From Paraglaciecola sp. T6c (GTDB taxonomy: Bacteria; Pseudomonadota; Gammaproteobacteria; Enterobacterales; Alteromonadaceae), in NCBI RefSeq assembly GCF_000014225.1, contig NC_008228.1, positions 4,960,001 to 5,024,000 on the forward strand: a stretch of 64,000 nt of DNA, written 5' to 3'. The translations under genes and the position numbers were made by a program. Below, in pieces: positions 36,426-45,510 of the stretch. Every line of letters starts with the position of its first letter. The first letter of the stretch is position 1. The notes beneath the pieces are model-generated. The model was not told where the DNA came from and ran no database searches. It was given only the letters and a program-made list of their open reading frames with translations.

Positions 36426-36659
36426 TTAAGACTCGGCACCTGAGCGTGAATGCTCAGCCAGCTTTTGTAACGCCGCGCTGCTGTCTTGACAAGCGACGAG
36501 GATCTTATCCAAGGCAGCAATTGCCTTTTCCTTAGGCAAGTCATTTTCCAACACAAGTTTAACCATTTCAGCTTGCATAGAGATGCGATTCAATGGATTA
36601 CGCACATCGTGTATCAAAGAGTTTGTTGTGACGGGCTGCGCGCCTTGTGTTGGTTGCAT
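36426..36659 (-). CDS. stand-alone HisKA-type phosphoacceptor (no ATPase domain)
   Basis: A 77-residue protein. The H-box is LIHDVRNPLNRISMQAEMV with His at residue 17, the same pattern as HisKA dimerisation helices; a second helix follows (KAIAALDKILVACQDSSAALQKLAEHS). It stops where a HATPase domain would begin, so it cannot bind ATP by itself. It could be a phosphotransfer protein of Spo0B type or a decoy dimeriser. It starts 3 bases after the NtrC-type regulator gene, with AGGGA inside that gene's end. The tight spacing and intact frame argue against a decayed kinase. Confidence 0.8.
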   Translation of the reverse strand: MQPTQGAQPVTTNSLIHDVRNPLNRISMQAEMVKLVLENDLPKEKAIAALDKILVACQDSSAALQKLAEHSRSGAES

Positions 36660-36662
36660 GAT

Positions 36663-37994
36663 TTATCCCTGAGCTTGGTTTTCCCAAGCATTTAAACGGT
36701 TATATAAAGTCTTGGTGCTGATGCCAAGCATTTCAGCGGCTAGGGTTTTGTTGCCTTCTACCTTTTCCAATGTCACCCGGATCAGTTCTTTTTCAACATC
36801 ATCAATCGTTTGCCCAGCGGTAACCTGATTGGTCGACGTTTGGTTTTTAGCAAACGGGGACTCAAAGTTTTTAGGCAAAGTGACTTCTGTACCCGTAGGG
36901 TCACTCATGATGAATGCTCTGTGGATAGCGTGGCGTAATTCACGAATGTTACCTGGCCAGCCATACGCTTTTAATTGATCCAACTGTGCATTCTGCCACG
37001 CAAAATTTGTGTCATTTTCTGCATTTAATTGCTCGATAAAAGCAGTGGCCAAGAGTGGAATATCCGCCAGACGTTCACGCAGTGGCGGGATCGTGATGGG
37101 GAATACAGCTAAGCGGAAGTAAATGTCTTCGCGCAACACCTTGCTTTGGGCAATTTCTTCAACTGTGCGGTTGGTGGCTGAAATCACCCGGCAATCAACT
37201 GGCGTGTCTTTTACCGCGCCGACTCGGGTAACGCGTTTACTTTCTAACACGCGCAGCAAGTTAGGTTGCATTTCTAATGGCATTTCCGTTATCTCATCAA
37301 GAAACAAAGTACCTTGTTGAGCTTGTTCAAATACACCAATTTTACGCCCTACGGCGCCAGTGAATGAACCTTTCTCATGACCAAATAGCTCGCTACCAAT
37401 GAGCTCTCGGGATAGTGCGCCACAGTTGGTTGCCACAAGGGGCCCCTCAATGTCACTTGCAGTATGAATAGCGTGGGCGACGACTTCTTTACCGACACCA
37501 CTTTCGCCCATTAGCATGACATTGGCATTGGTTTTACCCACCCGCTCAATCATTTCATAGAGTTCTTGCATAGGAGCAGACTCGCCCACCAAACAACCAA
37601 AGTGCCTAGTGATAGAAGATGATTTGGCTTTTTTCACAGCTTTGGTTTTGCCCGATAACACCAGTTCCAAATCTTCACGCTGTAACGGTTTAACAAGATA
37701 GTTAACGTTAGGCCCGCACATGCCGGAAATGATGCTTTTCACCGATGGGTGTCCAGTGATCAAGGTCACAAATGGGACTTTGTCCTGAGTATTTAATTTG
37801 TCTATTAAATGCAACGCACTACCGTCTGGTAACATGAAGTCGAGCAATATATGGTCGAAGCGCTGAAACTCGATACAGTTGTAAGCTTCTTCTAAATTGT
37901 TAGCTATTTCGACGTCATGGCCTAAAAACTCGATAATATTACTCGCTACGTCGGTAAATTCCTTATCATCATCGACCAATAATATTTGAGACAC
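36663..37994 (-). CDS. sigma54-dependent response regulator (NtrC family)
   Basis: A 443-residue activator. The receiver (about 1-115) has D52 in ILLDFMLPDG. The AAA+ domain (about 137-365) has Walker A GESGVGKE (163-170), the sigma54-contact loop GSFTGA in place of GAFTGA (209-214), Walker B GTLFLDEI and the R-finger region. A Fis-type helix-turn-helix closes the protein (GNKTLAAEMLGISTKTLYNRL, about 415-437). It is the first gene of the operon. The target promoters are unknown. A weak sigma54-like site (TGG...TGCA spacing) lies at 38049-38064, upstream of its own start. Confidence 0.94.
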   Translation of the reverse strand: MSQILLVDDDKEFTDVASNIIEFLGHDVEIANNLEEAYNCIEFQRFDHILLDFMLPDGSALHLIDKLNTQDKVPFVTLITGHPSVKSIISGMCGPNVNYLVKPLQREDLELVLSGKTKAVKKAKSSSITRHFGCLVGESAPMQELYEMIERVGKTNANVMLMGESGVGKEVVAHAIHTASDIEGPLVATNCGALSRELIGSELFGHEKGSFTGAVGRKIGVFEQAQQGTLFLDEITEMPLEMQPNLLRVLESKRVTRVGAVKDTPVDCRVISATNRTVEEIAQSKVLREDIYFRLAVFPITIPPLRERLADIPLLATAFIEQLNAENDTNFAWQNAQLDQLKAYGWPGNIRELRHAIHRAFIMSDPTGTEVTLPKNFESPFAKNQTSTNQVTAGQTIDDVEKELIRVTLEKVEGNKTLAAEMLGISTKTLYNRLNAWENQAQG

Positions 37995-38396
37995 GTTGAT
38001 TCCTTCTTGTTGGGTATTTGTAATCCTATCTTTAGCTTTCGTTATTTTTGCAGCCTGATGACCAAATTAATTCGCTAAAGGATTAACAAAAACTGTAGAG
38101 TAAACTGATTGCTTACCCTCATGTGTAACTAGCCGTATTTGCTTATTAGGGACTATATCACAGTCATACTTTGTGTATGGGAGGGATCACGAGCCAACTC
38201 AGGTTAATTTTACAACTGTTAACCTAAGCAATCCTCAGACCAAATAAGCAGACCTTAACTAATTAAGTGCTATACGATTTTTTTGCTGCCTTGGTTCACC
38301 CTCAATCATGGCAATTGAAAGGACAAAAAAAAGCTCATTTGTAAAAAAGAAGGCCTACACTTAGCAGACCTTTAATGATAACAAATTGTTTTTAAA
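37995..38396. other. intergenic region upstream of the NtrC-type regulator
   Basis: No supportable ORF. It carries a poor sigma54-like match on the minus strand (38049-38064, with GG and GC elements correctly spaced) and the terminator of the GNAT-C39 gene at 38350-38372. Confidence 0.4.
38350..38372 (-). terminator. intrinsic terminator of the ATP-grasp/GNAT-C39 operon
   Basis: On the minus strand AAGGTCT pairs with AGGCCTT (one G-U) around 9 bases, followed by CTTTTTT. It lies 24 bases past the stop of the GNAT-C39 gene. Confidence 0.75.
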
Positions 38397-39587
38397 CTAT
38401 TTTTTGGTAATCAACAATGCTGTACGCAATTTGCTCTTACCAAAGGCAGACATGCTGAAAAAGTCTTCCCGCGCAATGGGAATATGCTGACAATCCATCG
38501 GTTGCGGGTGCAGATCATCAGGATCTGGGTCGTGTAGGTATAAACAATCTTCATCTATGTGTGTAACTGTTACCCAGTGCGGTATTTTTTTCCCATCTAG
38601 CTGATAGGTACTAATTAAACTAATGACCGCAGCCCCTTTAGAGAGCCCTTTTTGCAAGGCTTTCACATCAGGATCGGTATATATCATTTTGATCCCTTGA
38701 GCTTCAGCTCGTTGTAAAAATTGCCTATCCACTGCTTGCATGATGTACTTTTTGTGCTCACTGCGCACACCATCAATAAATAATGGCGCCTTGGTATTCA
38801 CATAAGCCGTTACCTCGAACCCCAAAGAATGTGCGGCTAACGCCAATCCTATTGGATGGCAGCCACCATGACCTGAGGTCATGAAAATCGTTGTTGCTTG
38901 ACGCCAAATGTCCAACTCTAATGATTGCGACATATCCAATTCGCCATTCAGATTGGCCATAGCCATCATCAAAGACGACGGGCCACAGGTAAACTCCGTA
39001 GTTTGCTGATACCAAGGGTACTCAGGCAAGGTTTGCAAAGATAGACTTTGGCGAATCGGTTTTTGCATTCGCAGCGCATCTATCGAGCCTTCATAGTAAT
39101 TGGCGTACGTTCCAAAACTACGGTAACCCAAGCTTTCGTATAACTTAATCGCACCTATGTTATTCGTTGCTACTTCAAGGCGCATAAACAGTTTATCTTG
39201 CTCAAGGGTTTGCTGCTCAAGGGCCAATAGTAGTTTTCTACCCACACCCATACCTTGCGCAGTAATGCTCACTGCAATGGAGTACAAACGTGCCAAGCGC
39301 GTGCCTTTACGCATGATCACCAGACCATAAGCCAATACGTTTTCGCCATCCGTTGCGACCATAAAAACTCTGTGGCTGTCAGTCGCCTTAAGCCAATGCA
39401 TAAACCGGCGCTGGCTCAAACGGTCAGATTGAAAACTGGCATTTTCTAATTCCACCAGCTGGGCAATGTCATTCACACGTGCATTACGAATGCTCACAGT
39501 GTTGACACTACTCAGCGTGGGGTTATTGTCCTCAGCCACTGCGTTTTCAGTTGACGATTGTTGCTGTATTTTGTGTCCCAGGGACAT
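38397..39587 (-). CDS. GNAT acetyltransferase fused to C39-like peptidase
   Basis: A 396-residue fusion. The ATG at 39587 is chosen: ACGAGG lies 8 bases upstream, one base after the stop of the ATP-grasp gene; a TTG at 39608 would overlap it. The RimI-like GNAT half (about 28-175) has the acetyl-CoA loop ITAQGMGVGRKLLLALEQQ. The second half (about 185-395) is papain-like C39: the Cys is in TTEFTCGPSSLMMAMANL and the His and Asp in PHWVTVTHIDEDCLYLHDPD. With the ligase upstream it suggests a peptide or amino-acid conjugate that is ligated, acetylated and cleaved; the product is unknown. Confidence 0.88.
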   Translation of the reverse strand: MSLGHKIQQQSSTENAVAEDNNPTLSSVNTVSIRNARVNDIAQLVELENASFQSDRLSQRRFMHWLKATDSHRVFMVATDGENVLAYGLVIMRKGTRLARLYSIAVSITAQGMGVGRKLLLALEQQTLEQDKLFMRLEVATNNIGAIKLYESLGYRSFGTYANYYEGSIDALRMQKPIRQSLSLQTLPEYPWYQQTTEFTCGPSSLMMAMANLNGELDMSQSLELDIWRQATTIFMTSGHGGCHPIGLALAAHSLGFEVTAYVNTKAPLFIDGVRSEHKKYIMQAVDRQFLQRAEAQGIKMIYTDPDVKALQKGLSKGAAVISLISTYQLDGKKIPHWVTVTHIDEDCLYLHDPDPDDLHPQPMDCQHIPIAREDFFSMSAFGKSKLRTALLITKK

Positions 39588-39588
39588 C

Positions 39589-41055
39589 TTATTTGCCTCG
39601 TAACTCAAGACGGTTAGCGAATTCTTGCATCACCAACATGTATAGCTCTTTACCTAAGTACAAATCTTCCACTTTCGACTCTAAGCTTGGGTTGTCATTC
39701 ACTTCAATCACGTAAACCTGATTGTTGACTTGTTTGATGTCTACACCGTATAAACCTTTACCCACAATAGCACTGGCTTTTACCGCTGCATCAAGCACTG
39801 GTTTAGGCACTTCAAACGTGGGCAAGGTTTCAAAGTCACCAGAGAAGTGTTTCTTCGAGCTATGGTTGTAAATTTGCCAATGGTTACGCGCCATAAAGTA
39901 GCGACAAGCGTAAATTGCTCGGCCGTTTAGCACACCGATACGCCAATCGTAGTCTGTGTACACGAACTCTTGGATCAGCACTAAGGCTGACTGGCGTAAC
40001 ATTTCAACCAACTTAAGTTTTAGCTCAACCAAGTTTTCAACTTTAAACACGCCAATCGAGAACGAGCTTTCAGGAAGTTTTAGCACCATAGGGTAGTTAA
40101 ACTCAGCTTCTAGCAGCTCACAGGTTTGGTCGCTCGAGTTAGACACAAAACGACTCTTCGGTGACGGCACTTTGTTGTAGCTAAACGCATCATGCAAAAA
40201 CACTTTGTTGCAGCAACGCAAAATAGAGGTTGCATCATCAATCACTTCTAACCCTTCTTGCTCACCTTTGCGGGCAAGTTGGTAGGTGTGATGGTTTATC
40301 GCGGTCGTTTCACGAATAAACAATGCATCGAATTGACTGATCATGGGCCCTTGTTTGGCGGTGATCACCTCTGCATTAATACCTACCTGTTCTGCTGCTT
40401 TCACAAAGTTTTGGATTGCCTTGCTGTCGCTAGGCGCGGTTTTCTCTTCTGGGTTTACCAGAATAGCCATGTCCCAACGGAAACGTTTTTTGTTGCTACG
40501 GCTACGCCAATACTTCTGAGTAAAATGCTCTAAACGCTCAGCAAATAGCGGCCACAAGTTTGAATCAATCTCACGGATACCCAAGGCTTTTGGCTGTACG
40601 CTCAAGCCTTTCTCGTCGCGGCTAAAAGTGAGCCGCAAAATAGGCGCAGGAAAACGTTCAAACACGTGTTTAGCAATACGTTTGTGGCGCTCATTTTGCG
40701 ACCAGCCGAAAAACACTAAAATTTCTTGGGGTAACTCATCGTCAATATGGGCGTATAAGTCCGTGCTCATATATTTAGGCACTGGGGTCAGCACATTGCT
40801 TTGGTCAGTCAGGGATTCACTCAAATCATTAATGGTGTTTACGCTTGGTAACACCTTGTGTTGACGTGCTTCAGCCAACAGAGAGCAGTAGTAACCCTGA
40901 CTCAAATATTTATCTGTGTCACATAGGTTAATAATACGGGTTTTAGGCTCGCCTACTTTAGGGTAGTCGGCAAGGTACTGGGCGAAATCAATAACGCTCG
41001 CGTCCAGCTCGGGGAAGCCTTCGGCATTATCCACCACAACAATCGTTTTAAACAT
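39589..41055 (-). CDS. RLAN-domain RimK-type ATP-grasp ligase
   Basis: A 488-residue protein from the ATG at 41055 (GAGCG upstream; the longer frame adds 17 unlikely residues). The N-terminal RLAN domain (about 1-210) opens TIVVVDNAEGFPELD. The C-terminal ATP-grasp domain (about 215-485) includes NYPMVLKLPESSFSIGVFKV, IQEFVYTDYDWRIGVLNG and the metal/catalytic end GVDIKQVNNQVYVIEVNDNPSLES. RimK-type enzymes join an amino acid to a carboxylate, e.g. glutamate to a protein tail. The substrate of RLAN-type members is unknown. Translation is coupled to the GNAT-C39 gene. Confidence 0.9.
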   Translation of the reverse strand: MFKTIVVVDNAEGFPELDASVIDFAQYLADYPKVGEPKTRIINLCDTDKYLSQGYYCSLLAEARQHKVLPSVNTINDLSESLTDQSNVLTPVPKYMSTDLYAHIDDELPQEILVFFGWSQNERHKRIAKHVFERFPAPILRLTFSRDEKGLSVQPKALGIREIDSNLWPLFAERLEHFTQKYWRSRSNKKRFRWDMAILVNPEEKTAPSDSKAIQNFVKAAEQVGINAEVITAKQGPMISQFDALFIRETTAINHHTYQLARKGEQEGLEVIDDATSILRCCNKVFLHDAFSYNKVPSPKSRFVSNSSDQTCELLEAEFNYPMVLKLPESSFSIGVFKVENLVELKLKLVEMLRQSALVLIQEFVYTDYDWRIGVLNGRAIYACRYFMARNHWQIYNHSSKKHFSGDFETLPTFEVPKPVLDAAVKASAIVGKGLYGVDIKQVNNQVYVIEVNDNPSLESKVEDLYLGKELYMLVMQEFANRLELRGK

Positions 41056-41263
41056 TTTACAGCGCTCCAAATAGCAATTTGACTTGTATTTAGGACACGC
41101 CATCAACGTAACAAGCCAAGCAAAATCAATTAGAAAATTAACAGCTCATGCTTGCCACATCAGTAGGATGGTCTGGGCAATGATATTGGAGCGGAATATA
41201 GGCTTTACGTAGATTAAATCAACATTTTTTTGCGAAAAAGTGATATTTATTTTTGTGTTAAAA

Positions 41264-41283
41264 TGGGCGTTTAATAACGCCCA
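41264..41283 (-). terminator. hairpin terminator after the serine hydrolase gene
   Basis: TGGGCGT-TTAATA-ACGCCCA gives a 7-bp stem; TTTTAACAC follows on the minus strand. It lies 36 bases past the stop. Confidence 0.6.
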
Positions 41284-41318
41284 AGCATTAATGATAAAAA
41301 ACGATGCAAATCAGTTGC

Positions 41319-42953
41319 TTACTCAATCATTTTATACAGAGTAAGATCTTGAAAATCATAGCTAAAATCAATATTAGCATGCACAGGAATAAGCTTCATA
41401 AAGGTTATGGCATTGTTTTGGTCACGGTAGAGCTTGGCGTACACATCTGCCTCTAGGCTTCTGTCATCCCAGCGCACCAAAAAATGGTCATTTTCATCAC
41501 CTTTGTATAACCCACCCACAAGCTTTACCACTCTTTTTGAGCGTAACTGAATACGGCCGTTTTTTTGCTCTAAAAAGAAATCCCCAAGCCAATCATCACG
41601 ATAAGCACCTAACGCTGCATTTAGGGAGCCGGCAGTCACGGCAACAAGTTGCTGTGCTTTTTGAGCGGTTTTGTTATTCGCCATATAGTTACTTACTGCC
41701 TTGTTGTTTGACGGCGATAACTTGGGGGCAAACACTTTTAGCCAATCTGTTTCGTTGTCGCCTAAATAGGGTTTCATTAAGGTATACATGAGTGCACTTC
41801 GCCCCGCACTGGATTGCTGGTTCGTCAGCACCACTATGCCCAAATCAAGTTCTGGAAAGAAACTTACGTAGGAATACATACCCGCCAGGCTGCCACTGTG
41901 ATGCACTCGCAACTTCCCGTCTACGTCATTTAAGCGCCAACCTAAGCCGTAGGCACTAAAGTGACTATGGTTATGGCGCTTATCCGTACTTGAAACCGGC
42001 ATGATCGTTTTTGGCGACCACATCTGTTGGTGCTGGGTGGTTGAAAACAGTTGTTTTCCATCTGCTGTTTTACCTTGATTGAGCTGCACTTGAGCCCAAA
42101 TCAGCATGTCTTCTAGACTGCATTGAATACCACCAGCGGCGCCTGATACATTCGGTTTACTGGTATCAACATCACGCACTATGGTCGCTAGTTTATTATC
42201 CACCATGCCATGCGGGGTTGCCGCCAATGCTTGCTGCGCTTGAGGAACATGACCCGCGTAGCAATGCTGCATGCCTAGGGGCGCAAAAATACGTTTTTCA
42301 ATAAATTGCTCCCAAGGCTGGCCACTTGCTGCAGCGACCACTTCACCTGCGACGATATACAGCAAGTTGTCATAGGCGTAGTCAGCGCGAAACTGCCCTG
42401 TGGGTTTTAGAAAACGCAGATTATGCACCACTTCTTGGCGGCTAAAACTGGAAGGCTCTGGCCACAGCATTAAATCTCCTGCCCCTAGGCCTAAGCCGCT
42501 TCGATGGGTCAGCAAATCCGTAATGCTAAAATGGGCGCTTATCCAAGGGTCATGTAACTGAAAGTCAGGCAGATGCTTTACCACTGGGTCATCCCAGCTT
42601 AGTTTGCCCTCATCAACCAATATCGCTAGCGCGGCCGCGGTAAAGGCTTTGGTATTTGAAGCAATTTTAAATAGGCTTTGTGCATCCACAGGCTCATTGC
42701 TGTGAATATTCTTCACACCGTAGCTTTGCTCGAGCACCACGTTACCGTTTTTGATCACGCCAACCGCCACACCTGGAATATGTAACCTCTCCATGATTTT
42801 GCTGATCTGCATGTCTATTTTTGATGTGTTTACGATCGGCTGATGACGCTCATTTTGCTTCACTTGTGCTCCTGTCGTCGTTGCCCATATCACGCTCCCC
42901 AAACACAAACATGAGATAATGAGATTAATGCTGTTGCGACCGCTGAAAATCAT
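41319..42953 (-). CDS. class C beta-lactamase-family serine hydrolase
   Basis: A 544-residue exported protein. A signal-like helix (INLIISCLCLGSVIWATTTGA) is followed by the serine hydrolase domain (about 45-400). The SxxK motif is in FKIASNTKAFTAAAL, the YxN in RADYAYDNLLYIV, and the third motif HHSGSLAGMYSYV. A C-terminal domain of about 130 residues (DUF3471-like) ends the protein. Such enzymes are DD-peptidases, D-aminopeptidases or esterases; a true beta-lactamase is unlikely. It is near an amidase fused to the same fold, so a role on cell-wall peptides is likely. It lies 100 bases after that gene. Confidence 0.88.
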   Translation of the reverse strand: MIFSGRNSINLIISCLCLGSVIWATTTGAQVKQNERHQPIVNTSKIDMQISKIMERLHIPGVAVGVIKNGNVVLEQSYGVKNIHSNEPVDAQSLFKIASNTKAFTAAALAILVDEGKLSWDDPVVKHLPDFQLHDPWISAHFSITDLLTHRSGLGLGAGDLMLWPEPSSFSRQEVVHNLRFLKPTGQFRADYAYDNLLYIVAGEVVAAASGQPWEQFIEKRIFAPLGMQHCYAGHVPQAQQALAATPHGMVDNKLATIVRDVDTSKPNVSGAAGGIQCSLEDMLIWAQVQLNQGKTADGKQLFSTTQHQQMWSPKTIMPVSSTDKRHNHSHFSAYGLGWRLNDVDGKLRVHHSGSLAGMYSYVSFFPELDLGIVVLTNQQSSAGRSALMYTLMKPYLGDNETDWLKVFAPKLSPSNNKAVSNYMANNKTAQKAQQLVAVTAGSLNAALGAYRDDWLGDFFLEQKNGRIQLRSKRVVKLVGGLYKGDENDHFLVRWDDRSLEADVYAKLYRDQNNAITFMKLIPVHANIDFSYDFQDLTLYKMIE

Positions 42954-43053
42954 AGTGTTGCTTGCCTTAAATGCATGTTAGGGCTTTACCCTTGCGTTTT
43001 GTATTTGGGAGCAATGCTTCAGCCTTAGCCTTTGAAGCAAGGCTGCCCAGCGT

Positions 43054-45510
43054 TTATTTACTGTCTAGAATTGCTTCGTACACCAAACTAATCACACTGC
43101 CGTACTTGCCGGTTTCAAACGTTTTACCTGCAAATTCGACATGGCCGCTTTCGTCTTCTTGCACTTTTGAGTGCCGTGCATTGGTGAGCAAGAAAATAGC
43201 CAAGTCATATTTGGGGTCAATCACTGATACGGTGCCTGTCCAGCCCGTATGACCATAAGCCTGAGCACTAGCGTAAGGACCGAAATGCCATTTGCTTTGG
43301 CCATGGCCTGCTCGGCGCCAGCCAAGTCCATAACTGTCGTTCCGCTCTTCTGGCTTAATAAACTGCTGTAACACTGCTTCATCAAAGATTTGAGTTTTGC
43401 CGTAGCCACCACCGTTCAATAACAACTGCCCCAGCACGGCTAAATCGTCTACGGTAGAAAACAACCCAGCATGACCTGCTACACCGCCAAGTGAATAAAA
43501 GGCTTTTTCATCATGCACTTCACCCTGCAACACATACTCGCGCATATTATCGAAGTTGACACGACCACCCCGGCTATTGCCTTGTATTTCGGTGGCGGCA
43601 AATTCACCTTTTGCTCGGCCCTTTAATAGCGGGTTAAATAAGGTATTGCTCAACCCCAATGGTTGATAAATCTGATGCTCAACGTAGGCATCTAGTCCCA
43701 TTCCCGTAATACGCTCAACCAACATGCCCAGTAACATATAGTCAGTGTCACTGTATACCGCTTTAACATTGCGCCCCATGGCAAATGGCACACGGTTTAG
43801 CAGTAACTGATCCGTTCGCTGTGGGTTCTGGGAATACAAGCTCTTACTGACGCCATTTTCAGGCGTAAAAAACCGCACTTGAGGGGCGTAACCAGCGGTA
43901 TGGGTGAGTAAATCGCGCACTAAACGCGTTTCTCGCCCGCCACCTTTATAGTCTGGCATGTAGCGCTGAATAGGCGCATTGACGTCTAATTTGCCTGCGC
44001 TTACCAGCTTCATCAAGGCCAAGTTGGTAGCAAACATTTTTGTGTTCGAAGCAATATCAAAAAGCGTATCGACCTGCATTTTCTGCGACTCGGGGAGCAA
44101 CTCTCCTCCATCAGCGTATTGTCGCGCATCACCGTATGCGGTTCGTTTTACGATTTCCCCGTCTTTTACCACCAACAATACCGCACCGGGGAATCCGTTA
44201 TTGATATCTCGCTGAATAAGTGCATCGACTTGAGCAAAACGATTGTGCTGAGACGTGCTGGTGTCCATTAGGATAGGTGACGGAATAGTCACTTTGAGCT
44301 CGCTGCCCTCTGGTAAAATATTCTCTACGCGCAAGGTGTTAGTGCCGTCTTTGGTACGACGCTTCAAGCTGTACTGGTACCGTTCGTTTGGCGCAAAGGG
44401 TTGCGCTATATTGAGTTTTTGCCCATTAACGTAGATATCAGCTTGCTCTGCACCTTGACTATTAATCTGAATCTCACCCCGCCCCTGGTACGCTTTAAAA
44501 CGTTCACGGTCGTTTACCCATTGCCGAGTACTGCGTTCCTGCATGGGGAATACTTCATCCACTTGCCCCTGCTTTATCGCCATCGGCTCTGTTGACTCAG
44601 CCACTTGCTCGTCAATGTAGCGGGCCATCAATTTTTTGGCTTTTTTAGGGAAGTATTTATCGAGTAAGGCAAACACAGCGGCGGCGGTTTTACTGTCTGC
44701 TTTACCGGTCACTTGCCAGGGTAAGAAGTGCATTTGAAACGCACTGATCACATTGCTTGTTTGTTCATCACGTATGCCCGTTTCCAGCACATTGTAGCCA
44801 TAGGCACGTAAAGCACTTTGTATTAGACCAATATTCGGTTGGTACTGATTAAAACGCTGCCAATAGGCCTCAAAAGTCTCGTTTTCATACCAAGCACCTA
44901 TCCCAGCTTGGTACAGCTCAAACCAAGGAAACCTTGGGCCTGGATCGTTTTTACGCGACGGGGCGATATCTGAGTGCCCCACCACTTTAGTAGGCGATAT
45001 GTCTGGATTACGGGCCAGTATTTGTTGGCTTAAGGCAATTAATAGCTCGATTTGCTTCGGGTCGTAATCGGGAAATACGCATAAGCGGTTCTCGCCGTGC
45101 TCAGAGGTTGTATTGGCCTCTTTGTCAAAGTGGCATTCAGGCACATTGACTATTTCGATGCCTATGGATGAATCATTTAATTCGCTGCGCCCTTGCCACA
45201 CGCTGTTACCAGCATGCCAAGCACGTTTGTCTTCATCTACTAATTTGAGAATTTCTAACGAGTCTTTAGGATAACTGGGATCATTAGATTCAGGGATAAG
45301 ATAATGAGCACTCAATCCGCCTTCATCCACCAATGCGTGAACCGATTTTTGATAATCAATAGCGGTAAAATGCATCACTAGAAACTTTACCCGATGGCTA
45401 AAGTTTTTTGAGGGCATTTCACTAATCGGTAGGGTCGCACAACTGACGATGGCTACCGTTAATAAGCATATCAAGACAGATCGCTGCCAACTCGTAATAC
45501 GTTTTTTCAT
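43054..45510 (-). CDS. AmiD-like amidase + PG-binding + class C serine hydrolase fusion, lipoprotein
   Basis: An 818-residue lipoprotein from the ATG at 45510 (the 14 residues before it are unlikely); the lipobox is IVSCAT with Cys 24. Part 1 (about 40-200) is an N-acetylmuramoyl-L-alanine amidase domain with zinc-type His 47 in VMHFTAID and His 179/Asp 189 in VVGHSDIAPSRKNDPGP. Part 2 (about 220-290) is a peptidoglycan-binding helix bundle, as in E. coli AmiD. Part 3 (about 425-815) is a class C serine hydrolase: S488-K491 in DIASNTKMF, VYSDTDYMLLG, and HTGWTG. It would strip peptides from MurNAc and then trim them. It is divergent from the Oar-like receptor. Confidence 0.92.
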   Translation of the reverse strand: MKKRITSWQRSVLICLLTVAIVSCATLPISEMPSKNFSHRVKFLVMHFTAIDYQKSVHALVDEGGLSAHYLIPESNDPSYPKDSLEILKLVDEDKRAWHAGNSVWQGRSELNDSSIGIEIVNVPECHFDKEANTTSEHGENRLCVFPDYDPKQIELLIALSQQILARNPDISPTKVVGHSDIAPSRKNDPGPRFPWFELYQAGIGAWYENETFEAYWQRFNQYQPNIGLIQSALRAYGYNVLETGIRDEQTSNVISAFQMHFLPWQVTGKADSKTAAAVFALLDKYFPKKAKKLMARYIDEQVAESTEPMAIKQGQVDEVFPMQERSTRQWVNDRERFKAYQGRGEIQINSQGAEQADIYVNGQKLNIAQPFAPNERYQYSLKRRTKDGTNTLRVENILPEGSELKVTIPSPILMDTSTSQHNRFAQVDALIQRDINNGFPGAVLLVVKDGEIVKRTAYGDARQYADGGELLPESQKMQVDTLFDIASNTKMFATNLALMKLVSAGKLDVNAPIQRYMPDYKGGGRETRLVRDLLTHTAGYAPQVRFFTPENGVSKSLYSQNPQRTDQLLLNRVPFAMGRNVKAVYSDTDYMLLGMLVERITGMGLDAYVEHQIYQPLGLSNTLFNPLLKGRAKGEFAATEIQGNSRGGRVNFDNMREYVLQGEVHDEKAFYSLGGVAGHAGLFSTVDDLAVLGQLLLNGGGYGKTQIFDEAVLQQFIKPEERNDSYGLGWRRAGHGQSKWHFGPYASAQAYGHTGWTGTVSVIDPKYDLAIFLLTNARHSKVQEDESGHVEFAGKTFETGKYGSVISLVYEAILDSK

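Noticed and set aside
36426-36659. The 77-aa HisKA gene as a pseudogene
   Set aside because: No HATPase remnant follows in any frame before the next gene 52 bases on; start, ribosome site and stop are clean. I keep it as a real short gene.
41319-45510. The two class C hydrolases as antibiotic-resistance beta-lactamases
   Set aside because: Sequence motifs (SNTK, missing KTG in standard form) and wall-locus context fit peptidases or esterases of the family better.
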